Below, in pieces: positions 1-6,513 of a DNA stretch of 14,352 nucleotides; positions within the stretch are counted from its first letter, which is position 1, and each line of letters begins with the position of its first letter. Below the pieces are notes generated by a model, which made no database searches, had not been told where the DNA came from, and saw only the letters and a program-made list of their open reading frames with translations. The stretch covers positions 1 to 14,352 of the forward strand of contig JBFEWO010000063.1 in the NCBI GenBank assembly GCA_041546305.1, in the 5' to 3' direction. The position numbers and the translations under genes are program-made. The stretch is from JBFEYJ01 sp041546305. Its GTDB lineage: Bacteria > Pseudomonadota > Gammaproteobacteria > Thiohalomonadales > Thiohalomonadaceae.

Positions 1-1
1 C

Positions 2-265
2 ACTAGCGGCTTTCAGACCGACCGCTATCGTATCGTCTTTTTTGGCCGCCCCGACGAAGTCCGTCGACTGACCGCCGAGCACCCGGAGCTGATCCCCTAT
101 CTGCCGTTGAGCATGACCCTGTTTGCCGAGGAGGATGAGACCCTGCTGGTGGCCCTCGACCCGACGGCCTTACGCGATGTGGTGCCGACCGAGGAGTTCG
201 GCAATCAGCTGCAGCGCTGGAAGAATGACATCCTTTCGATCATGGATGATTTGCGCGAGCAGTAA
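2..265 (+). CDS. DUF302-like protein, C-terminal part
   Basis: This is the 3' end of a gene that begins outside the window. Frame 2 reads open from the first bases for 87 codons to a TAA at 263-265. The visible protein has a beta strand ending FFGRPDEVRRL, then HPELIPYLPLSMTLF, then a short acidic turn and LLVALDP, and ends in a helix rich in charged residues. That order (strand, PEL.. helix, strand, hydrophobic strand with a DP-type end, terminal amphipathic helix) resembles the DUF302 fold, whose members are small proteins of uncertain function. No catalytic motif is visible. The family call rests on pattern similarity only; the missing N-terminus could carry a signal peptide or another domain. 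It is followed after 124 bases by an unrelated-looking gene on the same strand. Confidence 0.6.
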   Translation, partial: TSGFQTDRYRIVFFGRPDEVRRLTAEHPELIPYLPLSMTLFAEEDETLLVALDPTALRDVVPTEEFGNQLQRWKNDILSIMDDLREQ

Positions 266-389
266 ATTGCGGAAGGCATGACTCTCGCCGCAGAAAGTCT
301 GCAGTCGGGAGTTGTCTCCGGGCACAGAAAGAGGCACTATTTTCGTCAGCTCATCCGAGTTCGGATGTTCATTCCTGACGGAGTTTTCC

Positions 390-869
390 ATGCCCAAGAG
401 CTGGCTGCAGATCAAAGGTGACCCCTCGGTACGTCGCTTCCTGTTTGAACAGAAGCGGGAGGTCAGTGTTTTTGATCAGCGAATCGACGAGCTGATGCAG
501 GTCGTGGAAAGCCTGCTTACCTCGCACGGGGTGTTTCACGCCAAGATCCATTTCTCCAGCACCCAGCTGACCTGCTGGTTCTATCACGATCCCTACCGTT
601 ACCGGGTGTTCATTGGCGAGGAGATCTTTGCGCCGGGATTTCTTGATCAGTTCTCGCCGGCGGTATACGCGGAAAAGCCACTGATTGAAGCCAGCGAGGT
701 TGCCCCCATACTGGCGGAATTCAAGCGCCTGCGAAGCACCGACGAGACCGTCTACCTGCGCAATGCCTCGATCAATCTGATCAACGGCCTTATCGGCATG
801 ACCTTCTCCTGCGACGGCAGCCACTACATTCCCCTCACGGAGTTTTACGATACCGTCGCCACCTTGTGA
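390..869 (+). CDS. Unrecognised 159-residue protein
   Basis: I do not recognise this protein. I start it at the ATG at 390 because GGAG lies six bases upstream (380-383); the frame stays open further upstream but with no better site. The protein is soluble-looking, with no signal peptide or membrane helix. It opens MPKSWLQIKGDPSVRRFLFEQ, has a helix around residues 28-45 (QRIDELMQVVESLLTSHG), then strands rich in aromatic residues (KIHFSSTQLTCWFYHDPYRYRVFIG), and ends with PLTEFYDTVATL. The alternation of strands and aromatic residues suggests a compact alpha/beta domain, but I assign no function. It stands alone: the gene before it is 124 bases away and the next one converges on it. A GNRA-loop hairpin follows its stop. 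Confidence 0.7.
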   Translation: MPKSWLQIKGDPSVRRFLFEQKREVSVFDQRIDELMQVVESLLTSHGVFHAKIHFSSTQLTCWFYHDPYRYRVFIGEEIFAPGFLDQFSPAVYAEKPLIEASEVAPILAEFKRLRSTDETVYLRNASINLINGLIGMTFSCDGSHYIPLTEFYDTVATL

Positions 870-874
870 TTGCA

Positions 875-890
875 GCGGGCGAAAGCCTGC
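875..890 (+). terminator. Hairpin between convergent genes
   Basis: Arms GCGGGC (875-880) and GCCTGC (885-890) pair over six positions with one G-U pair and close on a GAAA tetraloop. A TTTTATT stretch follows from 901, ten bases downstream, which is too far for a textbook intrinsic terminator. It lies in the 33-base gap between the stops of two converging genes, where a terminator is expected. Confidence 0.4.
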
Positions 891-902
891 AGGGGGATGC
901 TT

Positions 903-1124
903 TTATTCGCTATGCGCCCAGCCGAAGAGTAGCGCCACGGCGTAGATCAGGCTCATGGCGATAATCAGGTAACCCACCGGCGGTACCACCTTGAGCAACA
1001 TCACAAAGCCGCGCGGCATGGTGTGTGAGGAGAAGCGTTTTCTCAAGCTGCGCGGGTAAAGGATGGCGAAGTAGATCCCTACTGCCAGGTTGATCAGGAT
1101 GGAAAGAAGTTCGCCACCAGTCAT
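903..1124 (-). CDS. Small two-helix membrane protein
   Basis: The protein has 73 residues from the ATG at 1124, chosen because AAAGGAA lies five bases upstream on the minus strand; a longer open frame to 1244 has no comparable site. Two hydrophobic segments are clear, at about residues 6-23 (LLSILINLAVGIYFAILY) and 43-68 (LLKVVPPVGYLIIAMSL onward). They are joined by a basic loop (PRSLRKRFSSHTMPRG), which by the positive-inside rule should face the cytoplasm, putting both ends outside. Nothing in it points to an enzyme or transporter, and I do not recognise a family. A TATAAT-type box at 1189-1194 could drive it. It faces the 159-residue gene tail to tail. Confidence 0.7.
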   Translation of the reverse strand: MTGGELLSILINLAVGIYFAILYPRSLRKRFSSHTMPRGFVMLLKVVPPVGYLIIAMSLIYAVALLFGWAHSE

Positions 1125-1188
1125 GCGTGTTCCTTTTGCTTGGTTGATCGAATCGATGTCCGGATTTTCAGGGACAGAGAAAGGGGGG

Positions 1189-1194
1189 ATTATA
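1189..1194 (-). promoter_or_regulatory. Possible -10 box for the small membrane protein
   Basis: The minus strand reads TATAAT here, about 65 bases before the start at 1124, and is followed at once by a run of six C. No good -35 hexamer stands at the usual spacing; TTGCCA at 1220-1225 is too far away. This is a perfect -10 match with weak support otherwise. Confidence 0.35.
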
Positions 1195-1300
1195 ACGAAA
1201 AAGAGATTCCGCCGGGCGATGGCAAACAGTGATGCATCTGTCATGCTGAACGCCCCGCAAAATCCCCTCTCACATCCTGTGTGATTTGTGCTGAGTGCGG

Positions 1301-1314
1301 TGAGGCTTGCCTCA
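1301..1314. repeat. Short perfect palindrome at the end of the rof-like gene
   Basis: TGAGGC and GCCTCA flank a two-base centre; the right arm contains the stop codon of the rof-like gene. It could fold as a five-pair stem with a four-base loop and end the rph-rdgB-hemW-rof transcript. No T-run follows on the minus strand, so an intrinsic terminator is doubtful. Confidence 0.3.
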
Positions 1315-1566
1315 GACGCTTGCGGTCGCCGCCTTGCGGATCAGGTCGAGACGGATCCGTAGCGAGCTGCCTTCGCTTCCGGTGGCGATGAGGTATTCGC
1401 GCCTGTCCTCGGTCTTCAGGTCCTGGGGCAGTACCACATCGGTCTGCTCGTTACCTGCTTCGTCCTGCCAGGTCATGCGGATACGTTGGCGGTGGAGGAT
1501 CGCCACTTCGTATTCGGAATAGGTGCCGCAATCAATGGGGTTATAGGTGAGCTCATCGGTAGCCAT
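1312..1566 (-). CDS. rof: Rof/YaeO-family Rho-binding antiterminator
   Basis: The protein has 84 residues. Rof (YaeO) of E. coli binds the Rho hexamer, blocks its RNA contacts and so lowers Rho-dependent termination. The sequence fits that small Sm-like beta barrel: an N-terminal Y.PIDC..YSEYE block at residues 8-18 matching the Y.PINCDDYDNLE block of E. coli, a middle strand LHRQRIRMTWQD, a VVLPQDLKTED turn, and a last strand with IRLDLI matching the LRLDKI region. The ATG at 1566 follows the hemW stop by two bases. Its Shine-Dalgarno, GAGGAGGAG, is made of the last hemW codons, so translation of the two genes is probably coupled. The longer frame upstream runs through hemW and has no reason to be used. 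The family call is by eye, from block similarity and length. Confidence 0.75.
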   Translation of the reverse strand: MATDELTYNPIDCGTYSEYEVAILHRQRIRMTWQDEAGNEQTDVVLPQDLKTEDRREYLIATGSEGSSLRIRLDLIRKAATASV

Positions 1567-1568
1567 GG

Positions 1569-2735
1569 TCACTCCTCCTCGGACATGAACAGTTGTAACA
1601 GTTCGTTGAGGTAATTGCGTCCGCGCTCGGTAGGGGTGATGCGGAGCGTCTCCCACTCGATCAGCCCCAGTGCCACCGCACGTTCCACCGGTTTGTTCAC
1701 CGTTGAGAGCGGCAGCCCGGTGCGTTCCTGGAACAGGCGGCTGTCGAAGCCCTGGGTAAGACGCAGGGCATTCATCATAAATTCCAGTGCCAGGTCCTCT
1801 CTATTCAGTGTAGCGCGCCCTGCAACGACCTCCTCACCGGTGGCATTCTGCAGATACTTCTGCGGGTGGCGTTGTTTCCAGCGCCGTTCCACACGGCCCT
1901 CTGCCGCCATGGTAATTTTGCCGTGGGCACCCGGGCCGATCCCCAGGTAATCGCCAAACTGCCAGTAGTTGAGGTTGTGCTGACACTGCGCGCCCTCACG
2001 GGCATAGGCCGAGACCTCATATTGACCATAGCCTGCCGCGGCGAGGGTTTCCTGCCCGCGGCCCTGCATCGCCCACAAAGTTTCATCCTCCGGCACCACC
2101 GGTGGCTGGTGATAAAAGGCGGTGTTGGGTTCGATGGTGAGCTGGTACCAGGAGAGGTGGCTGGGGGCCAGGGCGATCGCCTGCTCCAGATCCGCGACCG
2201 CCTGCGCCTCGTCCTGGTCCGGCAGGCCAAACATCAGATCCAGGTTGAAGTTGTCGAAGCCGGCGCCGTGGGCCGCCTCGGCAGCACGCAGTGCCTCGGC
2301 CCGGCTGTGGATACGCCCCAGCCGCTGGAGCTTCTCTTCATTGAAGCTCTGGATGCCGATGGAGAGGCGGTTGATACCGGCCGCGTGGTACTCGGTGAAG
2401 CGCTGTTGCTCCACCGTGCCCGGGTTGGCCTCCAGGGTGATCTCTACTGCCGGGTGCAGCGGCAGCAGCGAGCGCAGGTTCGACAGCAGCCGGTCGACCC
2501 CTTCCGGGCTCATCAGGCTGGGGGTACCCCCACCGATGAAGATGGACTGGATCGGGCGGCCCCAGACGGCCGGCAGTTCCTGCTGCAGGTCTGCCAACAG
2601 GGCATCGATATAGGCGTTCTCGGGGATGGGGCCCGGCGCCTCGTGCGAGTTGAAGTCACAGTAGGGGCACTTGCGCACGCACCAGGGAAAGTGAATATAT
2701 AGGCTCAGGGGCAGGGGGGCGTGAAAGCTCAGCAT
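1569..2735 (-). CDS. hemW: HemW, radical SAM heme chaperone
   Basis: The protein has 388 residues, as usual for HemW. HemW was long annotated as a coproporphyrinogen oxidase but is now seen as a heme-binding radical SAM protein that delivers heme to respiratory proteins. The radical SAM cluster motif C-x3-C-x2-C is at C19, C23 and C26 within YIHFPWCVRKCPYCDFNSH, and FIGGGTPSLM supplies the glycine-rich SAM-binding strand. LEANPGT and GINRLSIGIQSF are typical of the HemN/HemW group, and a HemN-C-like winged helix follows (ALEFMMNALRLTQGF). I start at the ATG at 2735; an in-frame TTG lies two codons upstream. Neither start has a clear Shine-Dalgarno, and the gap to rdgB is 48 bases. It is the third gene of the rph operon. 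Confidence 0.93.
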   Translation of the reverse strand: MLSFHAPLPLSLYIHFPWCVRKCPYCDFNSHEAPGPIPENAYIDALLADLQQELPAVWGRPIQSIFIGGGTPSLMSPEGVDRLLSNLRSLLPLHPAVEITLEANPGTVEQQRFTEYHAAGINRLSIGIQSFNEEKLQRLGRIHSRAEALRAAEAAHGAGFDNFNLDLMFGLPDQDEAQAVADLEQAIALAPSHLSWYQLTIEPNTAFYHQPPVVPEDETLWAMQGRGQETLAAAGYGQYEVSAYAREGAQCQHNLNYWQFGDYLGIGPGAHGKITMAAEGRVERRWKQRHPQKYLQNATGEEVVAGRATLNREDLALEFMMNALRLTQGFDSRLFQERTGLPLSTVNKPVERAVALGLIEWETLRITPTERGRNYLNELLQLFMSEEE

Positions 2736-2783
2736 CGGCAATAGAGGTGGGGGCAGTCGGTCCTTTCAGCAAGGGCCTGGCTT

Positions 2784-3371
2784 TCAGCGAAGTGCCTGCA
2801 GCAGCCGCTGCAATGCCTGGCCACGGTGGCTCAGGCGGTTTTTTTCCTCGGCGCTGAGTTGGGCGGAGGTGCAGTCACGTTCCGGCACGTAGAATACCGG
2901 ATCGTAGCCGAAGCCGTTTTCCCCTTGAGGCGCCTCGGTGATGCGTCCCTCCCAGGTGCCCTGGCAGATGATGGGGGTGGGATCGAGCTCATGCTCCATC
3001 AGCACCAGCAGGCACTGGAAGCGTGCGCTACGCTCGGCTTCGGGCACCCCCTCCAGGGCATTGAGCAGCTTGGTGAGGTTCTGCTCGTCGGTGGCGTCTG
3101 CGCCGGCATAACGGGCCGAGTAAATCCCGGGTGCCCATTTCAGTGCATCTACCTCCAATCCCGAGTCATCGGCGATGGCCGGCAGGCCGGTATGCTGAGC
3201 CGCATTGCGTGCCTTGAGAATGGCGTTCTCGACGAAGGTCAGGCCGGTCTCCTCGATTTCCGGCACATCGAACTCGGTCTGCGGCACCACCTCGAGATTT
3301 AACCCGGTGAGCAACTGGTTGAACTCCCGCACCTTGCCCTTGTTGCCACTGGCCAGAACGATTTTTTTCAT
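2784..3371 (-). CDS. rdgB: RdgB/HAM1 dITP/XTP pyrophosphatase
   Basis: The protein has 195 residues. This enzyme hydrolyses dITP, XTP and ITP to the monophosphate and pyrophosphate, keeping deaminated purines out of DNA and RNA; it acts in the cytoplasm as a dimer with Mg2+. The family marks are in place: the N-terminal substrate loop LASGNKGK at residues 6-13, an EIEETGLTFVENAILKAR helix, the DDSGLEVDAL metal and catalytic segment, SARYAG, GFGYDPVF, and a C-terminal SHRGQAL. The ATG at 3371 has AAAGGA upstream. It starts 11 bases after the rph stop and is surely on the same transcript. The rph-rdgB-hemW order is common in proteobacteria. Confidence 0.96.
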   Translation of the reverse strand: MKKIVLASGNKGKVREFNQLLTGLNLEVVPQTEFDVPEIEETGLTFVENAILKARNAAQHTGLPAIADDSGLEVDALKWAPGIYSARYAGADATDEQNLTKLLNALEGVPEAERSARFQCLLVLMEHELDPTPIICQGTWEGRITEAPQGENGFGYDPVFYVPERDCTSAQLSAEEKNRLSHRGQALQRLLQALR

Positions 3372-3382
3372 CGAGTCATCCT

Positions 3383-4099
3383 TTAATTCGAAAGTGCTTC
3401 GCGCTGGTGCTCAATCAGCTCTTCGATGCCCTTGACGGCAAGGTTGAGCATGGCATCCATCTCCTCACGGCGGAAGGCGTGGCCTTCGGCGGTGCCCTGT
3501 ACCTCGATGAAGGCGCCGCCGTCGTTCATCACCACGTTCATGTCGGTCTCGGCGTTGGAGTCTTCGGCGTAGTCGAGATCCAGCACCGGGGTGCCGTTGT
3601 AGATGCCGACGGAAACCGAGGCGATCTGGCCGTGCAGCGGGTCCTTCTTAATCAGCTTGTTGGCCTTGAGATGGGTAATGGCATCGGCCAGCGCCACATA
3701 GCCTCCGGTGATGGAGGCGGTGCGAGTGCCGCCGTCGGCCTGGATCACGTCGCAGTCGACGGTGATGGTGCGCTCGCCCAGCGCCGAGAGATCCACCACC
3801 GCGCGCAGTGAGCGGCCGATCAGGCGCTGGATCTCCATGGTGCGACCGCCCTGTTTTCCCTGTGACGCTTCGCGACCCATGCGCATGCCGGTCGAGCGGG
3901 GCAGCATGCCGTATTCGGCAGTGACCCAGCCCTGTCCCTTGCCCTTGAGAAAGCGCGGTACCCGCTCCTCGACCGTGGCGGTGCAGATCACTTTGGTATC
4001 GCCAAACTCCACCAGCACAGAGCCTTCGGCATGTTTGGTGTAGTGACGGGTCAGGCGGATGGCGCGTAAATCTTCGGGTTGACGGCCACTTGGGCGCAT
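3383..4099 (-). CDS. rph: Ribonuclease PH
   Basis: The protein has 238 residues, full length for RNase PH. This phosphorolytic 3'-5' exoribonuclease trims tRNA precursors after the CCA end and forms a hexameric ring. Visible blocks: the N-terminal RPSGRQPEDLRAIRLTR, an EGSVLVEFGDTKVICTATVEE strand pair, the RSTG...REA..GKQGGRT phosphate/RNA site, EIQRLIGRSLRAVVDL, QADGGTRTASITGG, and the acidic LDLDYAEDSNAETDMN segment that holds the metal-binding aspartates. The start at 4099 has AAGGAA five bases upstream. It is the first gene of the minus-strand operon. E. coli carries many strains with a frameshifted rph; this copy is intact. Confidence 0.97.
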   Translation of the reverse strand: MRPSGRQPEDLRAIRLTRHYTKHAEGSVLVEFGDTKVICTATVEERVPRFLKGKGQGWVTAEYGMLPRSTGMRMGREASQGKQGGRTMEIQRLIGRSLRAVVDLSALGERTITVDCDVIQADGGTRTASITGGYVALADAITHLKANKLIKKDPLHGQIASVSVGIYNGTPVLDLDYAEDSNAETDMNVVMNDGGAFIEVQGTAEGHAFRREEMDAMLNLAVKGIEELIEHQREALSN

Positions 4100-4133
4100 G
4101 GGAATTCCTTATATTGAAGAATGGGGTGCGCGT

Positions 4134-4139
4134 ATTCTA
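4134..4139 (-). promoter_or_regulatory. Possible -10 box of the rph operon
   Basis: The minus strand reads TAGAAT here, 35 bases before the rph start codon, which would give a leader of under 30 bases. The -35 region is poor: GTCGCA at an 18-base spacing is the best I see. It is supported mainly by its place in front of the first gene of the operon. Confidence 0.35.
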
Positions 4140-4201
4140 TCGAATGGGCGAGAAGGGTGCGACTTGAGGAGGATGTGCTCACTTTTCCTTGTCGGCTGCG
4201 G

Positions 4202-4274
4202 TATAGTCGCCAGTCAAAGTACTTTGTTCCACCACAACAATAACACCTTCTCAACAAGAACAACGGAAACCACC
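4202..4274 (+). promoter_or_regulatory. Possible -10 box and C-rich, G-poor leader of the coiled-coil gene
   Basis: TATAGT at 4202-4207 is a fair -10 box, but no convincing -35 stands 16-18 bases upstream. The DNA that follows, 4227-4274, has 18 C and only 3 G in 48 bases by my count and would give an almost unstructured leader with a weak GGAAA ribosome site. C-rich, G-poor RNA is what Rho binds, so early termination is possible, though this is inference. Confidence 0.3.
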
Positions 4275-4607
4275 ATGGATGCACTCATCGAATTTATCGA
4301 ATCCAATCCCGCCTACGCTGTAGGTGCTGTTGCCCTGTTACTCTTTGTGATTACCGCCCTGATCAAAAGAGCGGCGATATTGGCGGTCATCGCTGTGGTC
4401 CTGAATGCCGGTTATGGCTATTACCTTGCCGAGCTTGTACAGGAGTTCTCTGCGCAGGCGGAGGATAAGGCGGCAGTGGTCAGCGAGAAAGCGGAAGTGG
4501 TGGCGGAACAGGTCGAGTCGGCCAGGGAGACAGTCGAAGCCGCCGCGGAGACACTCGACAAGGCCGGGGAACTGGTGGATCAGGCCAGTGCGCTGATCGA
4601 GCGATAG
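4275..4607 (+). CDS. Membrane-anchored coiled-coil protein, function unknown
   Basis: The protein has 110 residues from the ATG at 4275 (GGAAA a few bases upstream); the frame is open further up but that part looks like leader. The first 15 residues are acidic and polar. Two closely spaced hydrophobic stretches follow, at about residues 13-32 (AYAVGAVALLLFVITALIKR) and 33-55 (AAILAVIAVVLNAGYGYYLAELV), broken only by KR, so either one long or two short membrane helices. From about residue 58 to the end the sequence is an Ala/Glu/Val-rich amphipathic helix with repeated heptad-like units (KAAVVSEKAEVVAEQVESARETVEAA and on), as in apolipoprotein-like or late-embryogenesis-like helices. I do not recognise a family. 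It converges on the phosphatase gene across a 40-base gap. Confidence 0.75.
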   Translation: MDALIEFIESNPAYAVGAVALLLFVITALIKRAAILAVIAVVLNAGYGYYLAELVQEFSAQAEDKAAVVSEKAEVVAEQVESARETVEAAAETLDKAGELVDQASALIER

Positions 4608-4641
4608 TCGACTGGAATGCACCTGGTTGCCGGATTAGGCC

Positions 4642-4657
4642 CAAGCGCTACCGCTTG
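4642..4657. terminator. Hairpin shared by two convergent genes
   Basis: CAAGCG (4642-4647) and CGCTTG (4652-4657) form a perfect six-pair stem with a CTAC loop. The loop and right arm cover the phosphatase stop codon. It lies where transcripts of the coiled-coil gene and the phosphatase gene meet. T-runs are weak on both sides, so its efficiency is uncertain. Confidence 0.35.
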
Positions 4658-5520
4658 ATCTCTTGCTCATACTCCCGGATGACCTCTTCGATTTTGGCGA
4701 TCGCGCTCTCCAGCTCGTCGGCGGCGTCGTCGCTGTTGCCTTCTGAGGCCGCTTCTTCCTGTTGCGCTTTGTCGGTTTCATTGGAGATATATCGCAGTGC
4801 AAGGCCGCTGATGTTGTCGCAGCGGGGGTAGCTCAACCGTTCTGCCTTTTCCGCCATTTGATTCAACAGATCATCAAGCGGTGCAGCGGCTGTTAGCTGG
4901 GCGCCCATCTGCGCATCATCCAGCGGTCCCCACAGGCCGTCGGAGCACATCAACACGATATCGTCTGGCTTGAGGGTGATGGTGTTGCTGAAGCTTACCT
5001 CCGGCGGAGTGTTGCGACAGCCGATGCACTGGGTGATTTGGTTGCGCTTGGGATGATTATCCTGTTCCCGGCGGCTGATCGCCCCCTGTTGGTAGAGGTG
5101 CTCGACATAGGAGTGGTCCGTGGTGCGATAAAGGGGCAGCCCCTGCTGGAAGATATAGAGGCGGCTGTCACCGACATGTGCCCATAGCGCCTGGCCGTCC
5201 TGGATCAGGCAAAGCACCGCGGTGGTGCCGGGGGTTGCCGGTGGCTGCTGTTGCTTGCCGAAGGTGATAATCGCCTTATGGGCCTTGAGCAGGAGCTCCT
5301 GCAGAAATGTTTGCGGGTCTTCTATGGGGCGGGGCGCGGCAAGGTAGGCGTTGGTCGCGGTATCGATCAGCAGCTGTGCAGCCACTTCGCCGTAGGCCTG
5401 TCCGCCCATCCCGTCACCGAGTACCAGCAGCACGCCCTCCCGGGTTTCTACGCTACTGAAACGATCCTGGTTAATGCTGCGGTTGCCGAGCCGGTTGACT
5501 TGTCCAATTTCGTATTTCAT
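4648..5520 (-). CDS. PP2C-type Ser/Thr protein phosphatase
   Basis: The protein has 290 residues. PP2C/PPM enzymes remove phosphate from Ser and Thr with two Mn2+ or Mg2+ ions held by aspartates. The motifs are all visible: RSINQDRF with D19, VLGDGMGGQAYGEVAA with D36 and the GMGG turn, WAHVGDSRLYIF, MCSDGLWG, and CDNISGLAL with the last metal aspartate. After about residue 245 comes a tail with no PP2C motif: an acidic, low-complexity stretch (QQEEAASEGNSDDAADE) and then a charged helix to the end, possibly a docking or coiled-coil tail. The start codon overlaps the kinase stop in an ATGA, so it is translationally coupled to the kinase and very likely reverses its work. It resembles the stand-alone bacterial Stp/PppA group; no secretion genes are near. 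Confidence 0.93.
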   Translation of the reverse strand: MKYEIGQVNRLGNRSINQDRFSSVETREGVLLVLGDGMGGQAYGEVAAQLLIDTATNAYLAAPRPIEDPQTFLQELLLKAHKAIITFGKQQQPPATPGTTAVLCLIQDGQALWAHVGDSRLYIFQQGLPLYRTTDHSYVEHLYQQGAISRREQDNHPKRNQITQCIGCRNTPPEVSFSNTITLKPDDIVLMCSDGLWGPLDDAQMGAQLTAAAPLDDLLNQMAEKAERLSYPRCDNISGLALRYISNETDKAQQEEAASEGNSDDAADELESAIAKIEEVIREYEQEIKR

Positions 5521-6473
5521 CGGGAGCCCCCCTTAATCCAGGAGAGGCTGTTGGCCAGGCGATCAAGCATCGATTCATTGACGTCTCCCGCCTCCGCCAG
5601 ACTTTCTTTCAGCGCCCCAATCAGCTCGTTCACGCTCTGTGGGCGGTACATCGGATCGACTTCCATCGCCCAGTCGATGACTTTCAGGAGTTTTTTCGAA
5701 TACCCCTTTCGGAAGGCTTCAGTCGCCAACTTCATGGTGTCCTTCATGCGCCGCTCTTCGGCCGGCGGGGGAGACACCCCCTCGATGCAGGCGCGCATCG
5801 TCGCGCCGATGGCGTAGATATCGGTCCATGGGCCGACATAGCCCCCGGCGGTGGACTGTTCCACGGGGGAAAATCCTAGGGTCAGCACCTGGCCGGGCTG
5901 GTATTTGCGGCTTTGTTGCATTTCGTGTACTGCACCGAAATCGAGCAGCACCGGGCTGCCGCCCGGGCGCAGGTGGATATTGGCCGGCTTGATATCCATG
6001 TGCAGCAGCCCTTTGTCATGGATCAGCTTGAGCCCATCGAGTAGGGGGAGGAACACATGGTAGAGGAACTTTTCACTCAGGCCGCCCTTGTGGCGCTTGA
6101 TGTAATCCTGCAGGTTAATCCCTTTGACATACTCCATTACCATGTAGATCGTGCCGTTAGCGCGAATGAAGTTCTCTACATTGATGATGTTGGGATGTTT
6201 GATGCCGGCAAGGGTATTGGCCTCCTGGAAAAACAGGCGACGGCCATGGGCGAACTGCTCGGCGGCCTTGTCGTCAAGGGAGTGGATGGTGCAACCATCC
6301 TCGCCACGATAGGCGAGCTTTCGTGGCATGTACTCCTTGATTGCGACCTGTTCGCCGGAATCGGCCTCCTTGGCCAAGTAGACGATACTGAACCCGCCGC
6401 CGCCCAGCTTGTTGCTTATCACATAGTTTTCCAGCCGGGTTCCCGGGGCAAGTGCGGGATTGGTGTCGTTCAT
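5517..6473 (-). CDS. Soluble Hanks-type Ser/Thr protein kinase
   Basis: The protein has 318 residues from the ATG at 6473, chosen for AGGA five bases upstream; the longer frame to 6551 runs into the yicC promoter region. The kinase fold is complete: glycine loop LGGGGFSIVY at 23-32, catalytic lysine K46 in VAIKEYMP, helix-C glutamate E84 in FFQEAN, catalytic loop HMDIKPANI with D160 (M in place of the R of HRD), and DFG at 178-180. GFSPVEQ stands in the APE position, and a C-lobe with DIYAIGATM follows. The segment after about 290 is short and helical, and I see no membrane helix or sensor domain, unlike PknB-type receptors. An HMD-type loop suggests activation not governed by an activation-loop phosphate, which is inference from non-RD kinases. 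The substrate is unknown. Confidence 0.93.
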   Translation of the reverse strand: MNDTNPALAPGTRLENYVISNKLGGGGFSIVYLAKEADSGEQVAIKEYMPRKLAYRGEDGCTIHSLDDKAAEQFAHGRRLFFQEANTLAGIKHPNIINVENFIRANGTIYMVMEYVKGINLQDYIKRHKGGLSEKFLYHVFLPLLDGLKLIHDKGLLHMDIKPANIHLRPGGSPVLLDFGAVHEMQQSRKYQPGQVLTLGFSPVEQSTAGGYVGPWTDIYAIGATMRACIEGVSPPPAEERRMKDTMKLATEAFRKGYSKKLLKVIDWAMEVDPMYRPQSVNELIGALKESLAEAGDVNESMLDRLANSLSWIKGGSR

Positions 6474-6513
6474 ACTGTTCCTGTCTGCAGGCACCTCAAG
6501 ATTATCGCTCGCT

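Noticed and set aside
1270..1284. CRP site
   Set aside because: TCACA-x5-TGTGA is the reverse order of the CRP consensus TGTGA-x6-TCACA and has the wrong spacing.
1866..2702. Long plus-strand frame of 278 codons opposite hemW
   Set aside because: It lies wholly inside hemW, which has clear radical SAM motifs on the other strand. High GC makes such shadow frames common, and this one shows no recognisable domain.
4098..4274. Longer N-terminus for the coiled-coil protein
   Set aside because: The frame is open upstream but begins inside the rph start region and runs through the likely -10 box and a low-complexity leader.
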